Shown here piece after piece: positions 21,155-30,439 of a DNA stretch of 46,219 bases. Position 1 is the stretch's first letter. The number at the start of each line of letters is the position of its first letter. The notes beneath the pieces were generated by a model. That model had not been told where the DNA came from and ran no database searches. It worked only from the letters and a program-made list of their open reading frames with translations. The DNA is taken from the NCBI GenBank assembly GCA_017562135.1, contig QEYB01000609.1, positions 1 through 46,219 on the forward strand. Direction: 5' to 3'. The DNA is from Dipylidium caninum (Eukaryota > Platyhelminthes > Cestoda > Cyclophyllidea > Dipylidiidae). A program made the translations under genes and the position numbers.

Positions 21155-21262
21155 GTGCTGTAAGCCCGCATTCCATTTCCCAATCCTCAGATCAGATCAG
21201 ACAGTGGTCATATATTTCTCTGTGAGGAGTCAATAGTTGCCGGTTTAATAGCTGCCTAGGGT
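21155..21262 (+). repeat. Scrap of segment H
   Basis: About 100 bases ('cattccatttcccaatcctcagatcag', 'tcagacagt', 'gaggagt', 'aatagttg', 'agctgc') match the 3' part of H near 9348, 16140, 43290 and 45400. It is flanked by unique sequence on both sides. Confidence 0.6.
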
Positions 21263-21644
21263 TAAAATCCGCCGTGGTGTTCGTAGAGAATAAGCTGCAA
21301 ACTAACTCACACACTGGGAGAAAAAGAGGCATTTGAGGGCTTATTTTGGACAGGACAAATGAACAACGCCTATTAACGGGTGGTTAGCTGCACCTGACAC
21401 TGGCAGCAGCACTCGTCAAGAGATAACTCGCGTCTCTTTCCTACCCCCAGCTGCGAACCCCACACTCACCTGCAACCGAGCAGCGGACTTCGCCCCATTT
21501 CAACAAGTCGCGATTAATACTCACCGATTTCTACTTTGGTAAACATGGCAACAATCTCTTCGATACATTCGCCCATTTAGAAGATTCCCTGTACCGCTGT
21601 CAAACACCTCGTGGACGAGTTTCGTCTATGCGATTATGATAATT
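21263..21644. other. Unique stretch, no gene recognised
   Basis: No open frame of note and no match elsewhere. It ends where segment E begins at 'aattggtccaacg'. Confidence 0.4.
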
Positions 21645-21744
21645 GGTCCAACGATGTTTAGTGATATCGCGCCCTTCCGTGTTCGTATACACTGAAAAAA
21701 CCATCGGCAATCCAGGTCTTATCGAATGAGGCGGCGCAATTCAG

Positions 21745-21975
21745 ATGAATAATGCGAAATCAATGCTTCCTGACCCATTGAATGAACTCGAGATTTGCAA
21801 TAATAATCCCCGCGCCGTGTTTATAATCGCATCGAACGACAGCGTTAAACAGTGGGCTGGAGAGAGTGAGCACCGTGGTCCAATCGAATTGCAGCATGAC
21901 ACTCCACATCTCAAATTCATTGGTGGCTTTTCAAATGTCAATTTCTCTACTTGTCATAATTTTGACTGGCCATAG
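21745..21975 (+). CDS. ESEHRGPI-family frame in segment E, copy E2
   Basis: A 76-codon frame from ATG 21745 (MNNAKSMLPDPLNELEICNN) through ESEHRGPIELQHDTPHLKF and IGGFSNVNFSTCH to a stop at 21975. It aligns with the segment I frame (QMNDANQS, ESEHRGPI, RDTRQLEL, GCF) over most of its length, with two frame disagreements between the first ATG and the ESEHRGPI string. Upstream, GGAIQ aligns with RGALQ of segment I but is preceded by a TGA. It looks like an exon or relic of a duplicated gene. No known family recognised. Confidence 0.4.
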   Translation: MNNAKSMLPDPLNELEICNNNPRAVFIIASNDSVKQWAGESEHRGPIELQHDTPHLKFIGGFSNVNFSTCHNFDWP

Positions 21976-22043
21976 TATGAGCACGAATTATATGACAGTG
22001 CGTCTATTTGATTCCCCTAGGATAAGGGAAAGAGGATCCTGCC

Positions 22044-22259
22044 ATGACGGGAAGACAGTTGGTTGCGCAGACCCTCGCCATCACCCTCGTTTACCTGGCC
22101 ACATGCAGAGAGCTCGTCGTGTCGCCGAGGAAACACAGCTTCGCCAAGGATAAATTCACTCTCTGTCAAGTTAAATGCATTCCTTCCCGCTTTTTACTTG
22201 CTCTGATCAGTCGTCATGGGTGTTTCATCCCCACCCAACAAAAACCGTTCATGCATTAG
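22044..22259 (+). CDS. Segment D N-terminal frame with signal-peptide-like start
   Basis: The frame runs from an ATG at 22044 to 22259 (71 codons). Its start (MTGRQLVAQTLAITLVYLAT) has a polar beginning and a hydrophobic core like a signal peptide, followed by a basic, Cys-containing segment (KDKFTLCQVKCIPS). The ATG sits exactly at the E-D join; in K-joined copies (7280, 39600) the bases differ ('catgggcgggtagac'), adding an in-frame stop. A possible 58-base intron (GTATGG near 22267 to 'ctgacag' at 22324) separates it from the next D frame, but the stop at 22259 precedes the donor. Possibly a secreted protein; tentative. Confidence 0.33.
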   Translation: MTGRQLVAQTLAITLVYLATCRELVVSPRKHSFAKDKFTLCQVKCIPSRFLLALISRHGCFIPTQQKPFMH

Positions 22260-22333
22260 TCCTTTTGTATGGCTTTGCCTGCGGGCAGTGACCGCACAGT
22301 GTCATGTGGAATGAGTTCTGACAGGTGCGTCTC

Positions 22334-22657
22334 ATGGTTGACAGCGCGTTAATGCACTCACACGCCAGTCGTCTCACCGAGGCGCTGTTGGAGTCTGAGC
22401 GACTGGAGGGACGAGAAGTGGCAATAAGTGGAGAGGCACTGATGATCGCAGGCACGAGATATGAAGGAGAAGGTTTTCCGATTGAATGGCCAGTCAACGT
22501 TTCAGGCATGTCAATGATGAACACTTGTCAATGTGGACATCGCTTTTGCAGGACATTTCAGCTACCCGAATGCACAGGACTCGGTGATGCAGTGAAGTTC
22601 AAACGCAGCAAAATCCACAGACGATTTGATCGACTTCACGTTGTCGTGGTGCGATAG
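22334..22657 (+). CDS. Segment D open frame with Cys/His cluster
   Basis: A 107-codon frame from the ATG at 22334 (MVDSALMHSHASRLTEALLE) to 22657, preceded by an acceptor-like 'ttctgacag'. It carries RYEGEGFPIEWPVNVSGMSM and the cluster NTCQCGHRFCRTF then LPECTGLGDAV, and ends in a basic stretch (KFKRSKIHRRFDRL). Its inverted copy at 17435-17758 is intact as well; the copies at 7.5 and 39.9 kb are frameshifted. It may be the last exon of a gene whose first exon is 22044-22259. No family recognised; the C-x-C-x2-H-x3-C pattern hints at metal or disulfide structure only. Confidence 0.42.
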   Translation: MVDSALMHSHASRLTEALLESERLEGREVAISGEALMIAGTRYEGEGFPIEWPVNVSGMSMMNTCQCGHRFCRTFQLPECTGLGDAVKFKRSKIHRRFDRLHVVVVR

Positions 22658-23580
22658 CCACTTAGACGGAACTGTACGAGCCGAGTCGCATGCCTACAAA
22701 TGACCAGGTCACACACCTTTTCAGCTTCACTTGCACGGAATGCGTCTATCGGCGCTGAATGTGGCTTATTTCCCTCTCCTACTGGTGAGTTTCAGACACT
22801 AGGATTTAGTCAAAGAGGAAAGCATTCAAGAATGAGAAGGCCTATGAAGCTCCTGTTGCAATGACTAGAGAGGATATGTTGAATTGATTATGAATATCAA
22901 CGCAATGATATCAAAAATAAGAATCGCATGGCATGGGTGAAATGAGGGCGTAAAGTGGACATTAAGAGGTCGAGTGAGGACTAGAAAGCCCGAGCGGGGT
23001 CGACTTGATCGGACACCAAATAAACTGGTTTACTTGACCCTTCATTTCCTACAATCACAACATTAATGTAAAGCAGAAAACTTAGAGTCACGTAGAATTA
23101 GCTATCACTGTGGCTGCGCTGAACCACACGAGCACAGACACAGGCATTCAATGTCACACGAATTGCACAGACGCACACGCGTGTGCACGGCACTCAAACA
23201 AACACGTACATACAGAAATGCACACCTTCGAAATCGAAATTCCGCACTTTGCTGAATACAAGTGCTGGCAAGAAGTGCCAAACCCACGTCTGTCCGTCTG
23301 GTTTCAAGCGTGTAATCATCAAATCGACGTGGACACGAAGTAACCAACTGCACATGCCCTCGAGAGGCACGCACGCTACCGCGAAGCACAACGCAGGTGG
23401 CAACTTTCCCTGCAATCGCCAATGTTGGCAGCCGTGTGACTGCTGATACGTGATGTGGTGTTCGCGCGAGACAAAGTCTGGTCACGGAGGAGACAGGACA
23501 GCTCTCGTGGCCTGGTGGGTGGTTGTTTAGAGGTCCACTTGTAGGTCGACAATTTCTTCAGAATTCTCTCCAAACACAAG

Positions 23581-23992
23581 TAACGCAGGCAACTATTGAG
23601 TGTTGACTCTACCAGTATACAATTCCATGCCTGCCATGTGACCGCCTCACTCCAACATGGCAAAGAAGCTGTCTTACCTGACAAAAGGTAACCTTGCTGA
23701 TGCTCGCTCATTACAGTGGCCTTCGCTCCCCCGCACACGCCAAGTCACCGACACGAAGGCTGCGCTTGAAGCGTGCGCGGTTGGGGAATCAGACGACGCT
23801 GAGCAGAAACGGAACATACTCAGGCGAGACCATCACACGGAGGTTTCAAAAACGACGATGAACTGGGGGTACATTGCCCTTCCTTTTACCATGCCACGAG
23901 ACCGTTTTCTTGCCGTGTGCAGTCTTAACTAATGGACACCCTCACCTGCATGAATAGCCGCACAAAAATTTAGCAGCATCCATCCATTCGGA
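23581..23992 (+). promoter_or_regulatory. 5' flank of family A copy A4
   Basis: This flank is the inverse of 13495-13930 next to A3. It begins at 'gcaggcaactattgagtg', includes 'tgcgcttgaagcgtgcgcgg', 'ggtacattgcccttcc' and 'catgccacgagaccg', then the A-type promoter block ('gtgcagtctt', 'ctaatgga', weak 'tgaatag' core near 23951, 'cagcatccatcca') before the ATG at 23993. A shorter likeness extends to the A6 flank near 36880-36930. The promoter role is inferred from conservation. Confidence 0.45.
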
Positions 23993-24895
23993 ATGCACGT
24001 CAGCGCACCAGTCAAACTCCTCCTCCTCCTCCTCCTCCTTCTCCTCGCCCTGGCTATTGCCTGTACTTCCGCAGAGGAGGAGAAGAGGGTGCACTTCTAC
24101 TCTGACTACAGTCCAATGAGTAAGCACCCGTTTCATCTCTGTCCGCATTGCATGACAACTGACACCCGCCACCCACCCCTCCGCCTAACTCGCTTTCTCC
24201 CCCGCAGGTCGCTGTCCGTCTCGCGCCTACGACGTCGAGGCCGTCACCAAGACCATCGCCCACCTCGTCCACACTGGCTATAAGGCGTTGTGCATCAAAT
24301 GGCCTTATTTCAATGAAGATTGGCGTGGCGACGACAACCATCGTCTCGTGGAGTTCGGATTGTCAAGGGGTCTCGCAGTCAAAAATGCAATTCGAATGCT
24401 TTGTAGAGGGACGTAATTTGAGCTCCACACGCTGTTGCAAGGACTCGGGTCCTCCTCAGCATGTTACCCCATTCTCTCAACTTGCATACCTCGCCTCGCC
24501 TCGCCTCGCCTCGCCTCTAACTGAGAACATCTTACAACACCTCGCATCTTCCACCTTCAATTCTCCCCTTTGTATCGTCTGTTTTGCTTCCGGATACGAA
24601 AGATACCAGGCAGCGTGAAGAGTGGCGACACGATTTCACCGCTCTCTTCAACCTTCCTGCAAGATGTAAGCAGACGTACACGGAGAAGAACGCCTTCGTC
24701 ATCAGTCACGTCTTCATCCTCGTCGACGCGAAGGTGCAGTCCAGCAATGTGCTGCGCATCAACCGGGTGAAGCAGCTGCACGCCGAGGTGAGGTCCACAC
24801 ACGTGAAGGTTCCTCATGACTCTGAGGAAGTGCGTGCACTGGTGGAAAGTGGCATACGTGCCTATCTCCTCCGTTTCGCCTGTAACCACGGCTAA
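23993..24895 (+). CDS. Family A gene A4: small secreted protein, three exons
   Basis: This is the best preserved copy. Exon 1 is 23993-24119 (42 codons plus one base, donor A|GTAAGC). It starts MHVSAPVK, then ten Leu and ALAIAC: a classic signal peptide, followed by acidic AEEEKRVHFYSDYSPM. Exon 2 is 24208-24458 (acceptor cccgcag), with YDVEAVTKTIAHLVHTGYKA, CIKWPYF and, after a one-base insertion near 24335, VSWSSDC, FECFVEGRNL. The donor reads GCATGT. Exon 3 is 24664-24895 (acceptor cctgcaag): TEKNAFV, VLRINRVKQLHAEV, ESGIRAYLLRFAC, then stop TAA. Without the inserted base, exon lengths add to about 202 residues. The stop falls before the hydrophobic tail used by A5, so I infer a soluble secreted product. 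Family not recognised. Confidence 0.55.
24489..24523 (+). repeat. TCGCC pentanucleotide repeat in A4 intron 2
   Basis: Several tandem copies of 'tcgcc' ('cctcgcctcgcctcgcctcg') sit in intron 2 of A4. Intron 2 of A5 and A7 has a degenerate version ('cgcctcgccctgcttcgc'). It marks homologous introns and is prone to length change. Confidence 0.7.
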
Positions 24896-25104
24896 ATTAT
24901 ATACCATTTCGGGTGGAGACTATTGACAAGTGCATGTGAAAGTTTACGCTACTCGTCTTTGTACTCCTCGTCCTATCATTACTTTCCTTCTCCTTCTGCT
25001 TAACCAGCAAATGGAGGATGAGCGCGGTGGGCAGACATCGTGGCGAGAGTGGTGGAGTTTGTGGGATGGGGGGAGGAGAGAGGCACAACGGCGTAATTGG
25101 CGCC
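24896..25104 (+). repeat. 3' flank of A4 with cryptic hydrophobic-tail frame
   Basis: After the A4 stop the bases still encode, in another phase, a hydrophobic stretch (FTLLVFVLLVLSLLSFSFCL, about 24953-25012) matching the tail that is in frame in A5. In A3 the same region is degraded further. This suggests the soluble subtype derives from a tailed ancestor. The block ends with a 22-base inverted piece of module B ('ggcacaacggcgtaattgg'). Confidence 0.5.
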
Positions 25105-25698
25105 TGCACAGAGTCCTTCTTGCGGCCCGGGCACAGTCATTCTCCCATCCACCTGCTTCATCAACTTTCGAGCCTACGAATTGTCGTGCATCTCTGACAT
25201 GTAGAATGAAGGCCGCATTGCTTCGCATGAGATTGTCTTGTTCTGCCCACTCAGAGGACAGGTTGTCCGCCAGGTCGTTTGTCCGAAATGAGTGGTTCGG
25301 GGAGCGGAGACGGCTGTTGGCTTTCGTCACAACAGGACTCACTGTAAAGCCAAGTCATCTCGTGGGCTTGGGGCGGGTAGGAAGAGCATAGACGAGAGTG
25401 GAGGCGAGCGCAGTCAGTTGTGTGGGCGACATGTGCGGTAGATGCCGTTTGGCAGAGTGACAGCTTGAAGGGTGTGGCGATGGAAGCGGGCGGCAGAGTG
25501 GGAAGCGATGAACTCGGGTTTCACTGAAGTTTCCGTCTCTTCAGCCACCAGCCTCAGGGGACTGGCGAGCGGAACCGTGGATAGCTTACCTGAGCCGTGA
25601 AAATGTACACCCTCGGGAGTATTCCACACTCCCTCACACGCTTCACGTCGTTCGCAGCTGCGATTACGCGCATATCCTGAGATCGCAAACGGCCGCAC
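25105..25698 (-). pseudogene. Module C copy C5 (best-preserved frame)
   Basis: On the minus strand, a 95-codon open frame (25698-25414, no ATG start) ends PEFIASHSAARFHRHTLQ, AVTLPNGIYRTC. After a gap, 25342-25110 reads VTKANSRL, then DLADNLSSEWAEQDNLMRSN, AAFILHVRDAR. An acceptor-like 'ggctttacag' at about 25345 precedes VTKA. C1 and C2 on plus carry the same words, but TAG replaces the TGG of LSSEW. Third-position differences in HRHTLQA (CGC/CGT, GCT/GCC, CTG/CTT) support a coding origin on this strand. A GTAAGC donor-like site after HFHGS (about 25588) may end an earlier exon. Fragmentary, function unknown. Confidence 0.45.
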
Positions 25699-26696
25699 TC
25701 TTCACACAGTCCATCACCGAAGAATAAGCCTCACACTTCGTCTTCGTCTACTTAATGTCTATCTGTCAGTTGCGGACGCATTGCTGACCTCCTTCAGTGT
25801 GCCGCAGACGCGCTTCTCGGGCGAGTGGAGTGACGCCGCCCCACCACACTTTGGACAACGAATGTCTTCCCACTCCTTTCTCAAGCACGTCGTCTTCTAC
25901 GCAGATCTTTCGGTGACGCTGAGCTAAAGTAAGGCGGACGACTGTGAACGCCCTCGTAGAAGAAACAGGTGGCGCTGATTCTGCACGATTGCCATTGTTG
26001 GATGGTGACGTGAGTTGGGTGTGAAACAAACAAAACACACTGCTTCCAATCGACAGGAATTTTAGCTTGCAACAACCACCCGACCTTTCTTCATAGGGGA
26101 ATTGTGGTCATATCAATTCGGCGTTGAGCTTGTGCATGGGTTATTCCATGTGACAAGTCGATTCACTGGATTCTGGCCACTTTCAGTCCCTCTTCTCTCA
26201 TCCACACAGACGTCGAAGCAGTCGTTGCGATGTTTCGTTGTTTGGTTTAAAGAAAATGTGATTGCGCCGATTCAGGCCCATACACGCGGAAGCTTGCCTT
26301 AGTTGGTGACTTTTTCCGCCAAGGTCAGAGGCACCACGGCAACGGTAAAGTCAAAAGTCTGTCGGCAGTGCCCTCCAAGTGGCTATCCTCTCCTCCCACA
26401 GTGTGAGTGCCAGCGAGAGAGCTCAGACGATGGCAAATTGCGGCGCTGATATCTCGACCGGTGATGATCTTACGTTGTACAGGGGACAGCACTGTGGGTG
26501 GATTTTGTAGTTTGTTGGAGATGCAGAATATCTACGCGCAAATGATCGTCCGTGTAACTTTAGACGAACTTGGTCATTCTTCACTTCCACCAGTGATCCA
26601 CTCGAAGACGCCGCTTTGTGTTGTCGTACTACTTACTCATCACGTGTTTACGTCAGACGAACTATCACTGTACTACCAGTGCCTTGGCATTGGAGC
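25699..26696. other. Mostly unique stretch
   Basis: A 90-codon minus-strand frame (26038-25766; CVEDDVLEKGVGRHSLSKV) lies upstream of C5 in the same direction and might be an earlier exon of that gene. A 120-codon plus frame starts at 26407. Neither has a copy elsewhere or a recognised domain. The sequence matching segment L begins abruptly at 26697. Confidence 0.35.
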
Positions 26697-26699
26697 TGC

Positions 26700-27056
26700 C
26701 CTCCGAAGGTCGCGGATGGATTTCCACTCTCACCTCCAACGTCGAAGCATACCTCTTGTAGGTCTGTGACTGTTGACAGCCAGAGGCAGTTCGAGGGCAC
26801 ATTTCGTGGACTTCACATGGGAATGCATCCGCCTAGTCGATCTGAATCCTCACCTGACCACCAGACGAAAGTGACTCCTGCACGACTGCCTCCACAAGAT
26901 TTCCAATCTGACGCATCAACAAGCCGGGAGACCGAGCGGGTCTCCTCGTTCTCATACACACGCCGACTGCACGACATGAAGGGGACGCAGCAGGGAGGAA
27001 CGCTGTCCGATGAGGTTGAGACAAGTCCAGGTGGTCCGAGTGCACTGTTCACGTGA
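26700..27056 (+). pseudogene. C-terminal half of the segment L frame, truncated
   Basis: From PPKVADGFPLS to PGGPSALFT and the stop at 27056, this matches the end of the 256-codon minus-strand frame without change. The frame is open to 26616 upstream, but those residues are unrelated, so the original N-terminus is missing. Confidence 0.45.
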
Positions 27057-27469
27057 ATGGGAGTTTTGATGGCACCATAAGAGGCATTAGGCAAGTGACT
27101 CTGCAGCCTTCCTCAGTCGCCAAGGCTGAGAATCGCTGATTGCGCAATGATGACGCGGCCCATGTGGATAGAATGTGATGCAGCGCTAGCAACTGTCAAA
27201 CGTCTTCATGCGTGTCATGGTGATTTGTCCACATTTGAGTTTTCCTCTGACGGAGGCGAGGAACCACTTCCTACCAACCACACATATGACAGAACAGATC
27301 CAGCAGGAGACGGGACGAGGAGAAAGGAGGCAGGACACGTGAAAACGGGTTGTGATGGTGGCAGCTCGATGAGGTGAATGACCGCGGACAGGGTGAAACG
27401 CAAGAAGACTGAGGATTTTTCCGCTCTGCAAGTCCTGGTTGGAAAGTGGAGAGAGGAGACAACTGCGTA

Positions 27470-27709
27470 ATGGTGAACTGCGAGGCGGACTTGCCTCCTC
27501 CAAGTGCACAACCTCGGGACAAAAACACTCGCCATCGGCCGTCTATCGTTGTAACAGAAGCTCACCCCTCGTCGCGAGGTTACTGCGCTGATTTAAATAT
27601 AAACGTCCTCCGCGTCACGTCGACGCCCTTCATGAACTTCTCCCCAGCAGAGCCGCGAGAAGTTGACCGACTTGGCAGAAAAATCTACACCACTGCCGCA
27701 GTCTGGTGA
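27470..27709 (+). CDS. Segment L second open frame (L2)
   Basis: From ATG 27470 (MVNCEADLPPPSAQPRDK) the frame reads GYCADLNINVLRVTSTPF, MNFSPAEPREVDRLGRK and stops at 27709 after YTTAAVW. L1 agrees with Val/Ile and silent differences but is shifted after PREV. The frame includes the short segment J (27692-27740) that is found fused to H at 42.9 and 45.0 kb. Function unknown. Confidence 0.3.
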   Translation: MVNCEADLPPPSAQPRDKNTRHRPSIVVTEAHPSSRGYCADLNINVLRVTSTPFMNFSPAEPREVDRLGRKIYTTAAVW

Positions 27710-28471
27710 ACGTAGACTGTGGTTGGGCATCCAGAAGGCCACTTTGCCCACATCCTCGAATTCTTGGAGCCCAAGACATCCTGGACATCAGACGTCCGCC
27801 TCACGCCCCAACCACTGCTTCCCTCATCAGTTCTTCTTTGTCTGCATGGAGAAATAAACAGGCCCGCAATTTGGCCTCTCTTCTAAGTTTATTTTTACCA
27901 AGGCATACTCGGCATTGCCATGTGTTTATCGTGGAATCGTGGCAGTTATGCCCTTCCCCAAACTCTCACTCATCTCGTCGTCGTCGTTGTGAGCAGCCGG
28001 CAAGTGTATTGCAATCACCGCACCGAAGGTGGTGGAGTGGCCAGCGTGGATGCGGAGCATTGCGTTAGGCTGCAGCCTCGTGGCGACATTCATTTCCATG
28101 TTCATCATGACAAAGGGGTTACTGAGTATTCAGAGTTGCTCCAATCTAGGGGAGATACAAACACCCGCCTTGGGTGATTCTGAGTTCTCGAGACGAGAGC
28201 AACAAGGGCGAGGCGACACTCTTACTTGGCTTGTTGGCTTAGGGCATTGGAATCTCATTGCCGACCAACGGGACATGGGTAAGATCACCTTGCCAAATTC
28301 CCTTCACGCATATGCGTCTAATTGACAGGACATTTTAACCTGCGTTGGGTGTATGCACGATAATACATTGACATTTTCAACATGATAATCGCCAGTCTGA
28401 CAGTGGCCTGCGGGTGCAAGTTTGGGCAACGGTGAGCACTGCACGGGTCAAAGGCTAAAGTGCGATTTTGC

Positions 28472-28875
28472 CAATTGGTCCAACGATATTTAGTGATATC
28501 GCGCCCTTCCGTGTTCGTATACACTGAAAAAACCATCGGCAATTCAGGTCTTATCCAACCAGGCGGTGCAATTCCTATGAATAATGCGAATCAATCCTTC
28601 CTGACCCATTGAATGAACTCGAGATTTGCAATAATAATCCCCGAGCCGTATTTATAATCGCATCGAACGACAGCTTTAAACAGTGGGCTGGAGAGAGTGA
28701 GCACCGTGGTCCAATTGAATTGCAGCATGACATTCCAAACCTCAAATTTATTGGTGGCTTTTGAAATGTCAATTTCTCTACTTGTCATATTTTGACTGGC
28801 CATCGTATGAGCACGAATTATATGACAGTGCGTCTATTTGATTCCCCTAGGATAAGGGAAGAGTATCCTGCCATG
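28472..28875 (+). pseudogene. Segment E copy E3, broken ESEHRGPI frame
   Basis: The bases encode the same peptide as E2, but a stop follows THC-like sequence, and the ESEHRGPIELQHD part lies in another phase. It preserves upstream residues best (LIQPGGAIPMNNANQSFLTH), which align with LIHLRGALQMNDANQSYMTH in segment I, making E and I clear paralogs. The residue after GGF is a TGA here, as in segment I. Confidence 0.5.
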
Positions 28876-30439
28876 TGGTGGACACAAGGGAGCGAGTAAC
28901 GCAGGGGACACTGTCGTTTGGATCAGTGACCAATCGTGTCTACTCACTGCGTTATGACTACGGTACCACATGACATCGCAAACACTGTAAGTGGTAAATC
29001 AAATTCCGTTGATAGACACGATGTGGGCTGACGCGTGCGCAGTCGGAGGGGTGGGGGAGGGGGAGGGACGCAAAACAGCTTGATGGGCTGAATGAGGCTT
29101 GTCCCTGTCCGCCTACCGCATCTCTCTTATCCTCACCCCACCAACGCGGCCCGCATTCTTTCCAAACGTGGCGCATGACACTTGCCTCTCCCCAGTCCCC
29201 GCTACATTTAATAAACGGGTAGGCGTAGGTGGGGTACAGTGACGTGTAGAAAACGGATTTGGAAAGAGGGTGTGGACAGAAGGCAAGCCACGTTGGTAGA
29301 GTAGGCGGTCATGGGACAGGGCGTTCTGTGCGCTCTCCGTGGACAGAACAATTTGGTCTCTTAGTCGCCGATTTCTGGAACATCAGGTTACCGGCTTGCC
29401 GCTACCAGCGACAATTTACTTTTCATGTCTCATGCCTCCGATCATCAATTCCTTTCCACTCGTCTCTTCTTCTTCACTCTGCTCTCACTCAGACCGTAAT
29501 AAAGACTCGCAGCGCCTTAGAGGAAGGCAACCAACTCGCGGCTACCGACACCAACATTTTGGGTGAATTTGCATCAACATCGCCATCTCCACGTCAGTTA
29601 TGTCGGCGCCACCTCGTTTCTGCCTCATCTGCCTCCCTCGCTCAGCTAACTAATGCGATCAGCTTCTACATACCGGCTTCTTTTGCTGTGGAACTGCTAC
29701 TCGTAGGAGCTGATGGGGTTCGTCGACACACTCTGCTTCTAATCAGACGCTGCCATCGCGGCCGACCTTTGGCGTGAATGTTGACGGATGGCAAAATCAG
29801 ATCTTCTGGGATGAAACTCGAGTCGCGTATGCCTACTACAGCTGCTAACATGCTTGTGTTTCCATTTACTGACGCATTCAGTACTGCCCTCCAAAACTTC
29901 CGCGTCGTCAAATGACACACGGAAGTCGAAGAGAGTGGCGGTTGGTTGAGAGGTTAGCACGGTAGGCGGCGATTTGAGGCCGCGTCGGTGCACGGAGGAG
30001 CAAGAGGCTGAACACACACCAAGAAAGAAGGCAGAGGGAGACCAAATGTTGGCTGGATTCCACTCCAACGCGATGGAGTTGACACTCGTGTAATATTCAA
30101 GGCTACGAGGTCTCCGATTCTCTCGAGAATGGCCAAATTAGCCCAGAGTCACGAGTGAGGACTGACTGGACGCCGCTTCCACATTGGATCCTTTCGTGGC
30201 TTCACCAACCAAATGATCAGAGGTAAGGCTATTTATCGGACTGTGACATTTCCAAAGAAGTCAATCACGAGAGGAAGGAGGAAGCTTCTTTTCCCTGGCA
30301 CAATTCCCACGCTCACCGATTGGTCGCGGTGACGACGTTTACGACGGTGCAGTGCGGCCAACTGCGCGCGAAGACGCGTCGTGAGGCTTGGCGCCGAGTT
30401 GGTGAAGCACACAAGGACGTTTAGTCGCTGTGGGGCGAA
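28876..30439. other. Unique stretch with a 172-codon open frame
   Basis: On plus, 29259-29777 is open for 172 codons without an ATG at its start. The second half is protein-like (QTVIKTRSALEEGNQLAATD, then VELLLVGADGVRRHTLLLI). On minus, 30068-29739 is open for 109 codons (FDFRVSFDDAEVLEGSTECV). They overlap only slightly. Neither is repeated in the window and no domain is recognised; either could be an exon. The remainder shows nothing I can name. Confidence 0.3.

Larger units (their letters stand above)
21645..23580 (+). repeat. Element X copy X3 (E-D-F-G-H part), right inverted arm
   Basis: E spans 21645-22047, D 22044-22784, F 22785-23104, G 23105-23205 and the 5' part of H 23205-23580. 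It is the inverted partner of 16600-18450. H is cut near 'ctctccaaac' and the family A unit A4 follows. The D and E frames are intact here. In place of the L sequence found upstream of E1 and E3, unique DNA precedes E. Confidence 0.7.
26697..28875 (+). repeat. Element X copy X4 (L-E on plus), inverted relative to X2
   Basis: L spans 26697-28471 and E 28472-28875. It is a near-identical inverse of 18044-20234, with scattered one-base gaps (for example 'accaccacatatg' against 'accacacatatg' near 27284). Its left edge cuts the 256-codon frame in the middle, and its right edge falls at 'cctgccatg', exactly where E meets D in the other copies. Here unique DNA follows instead of D. Confidence 0.7.
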
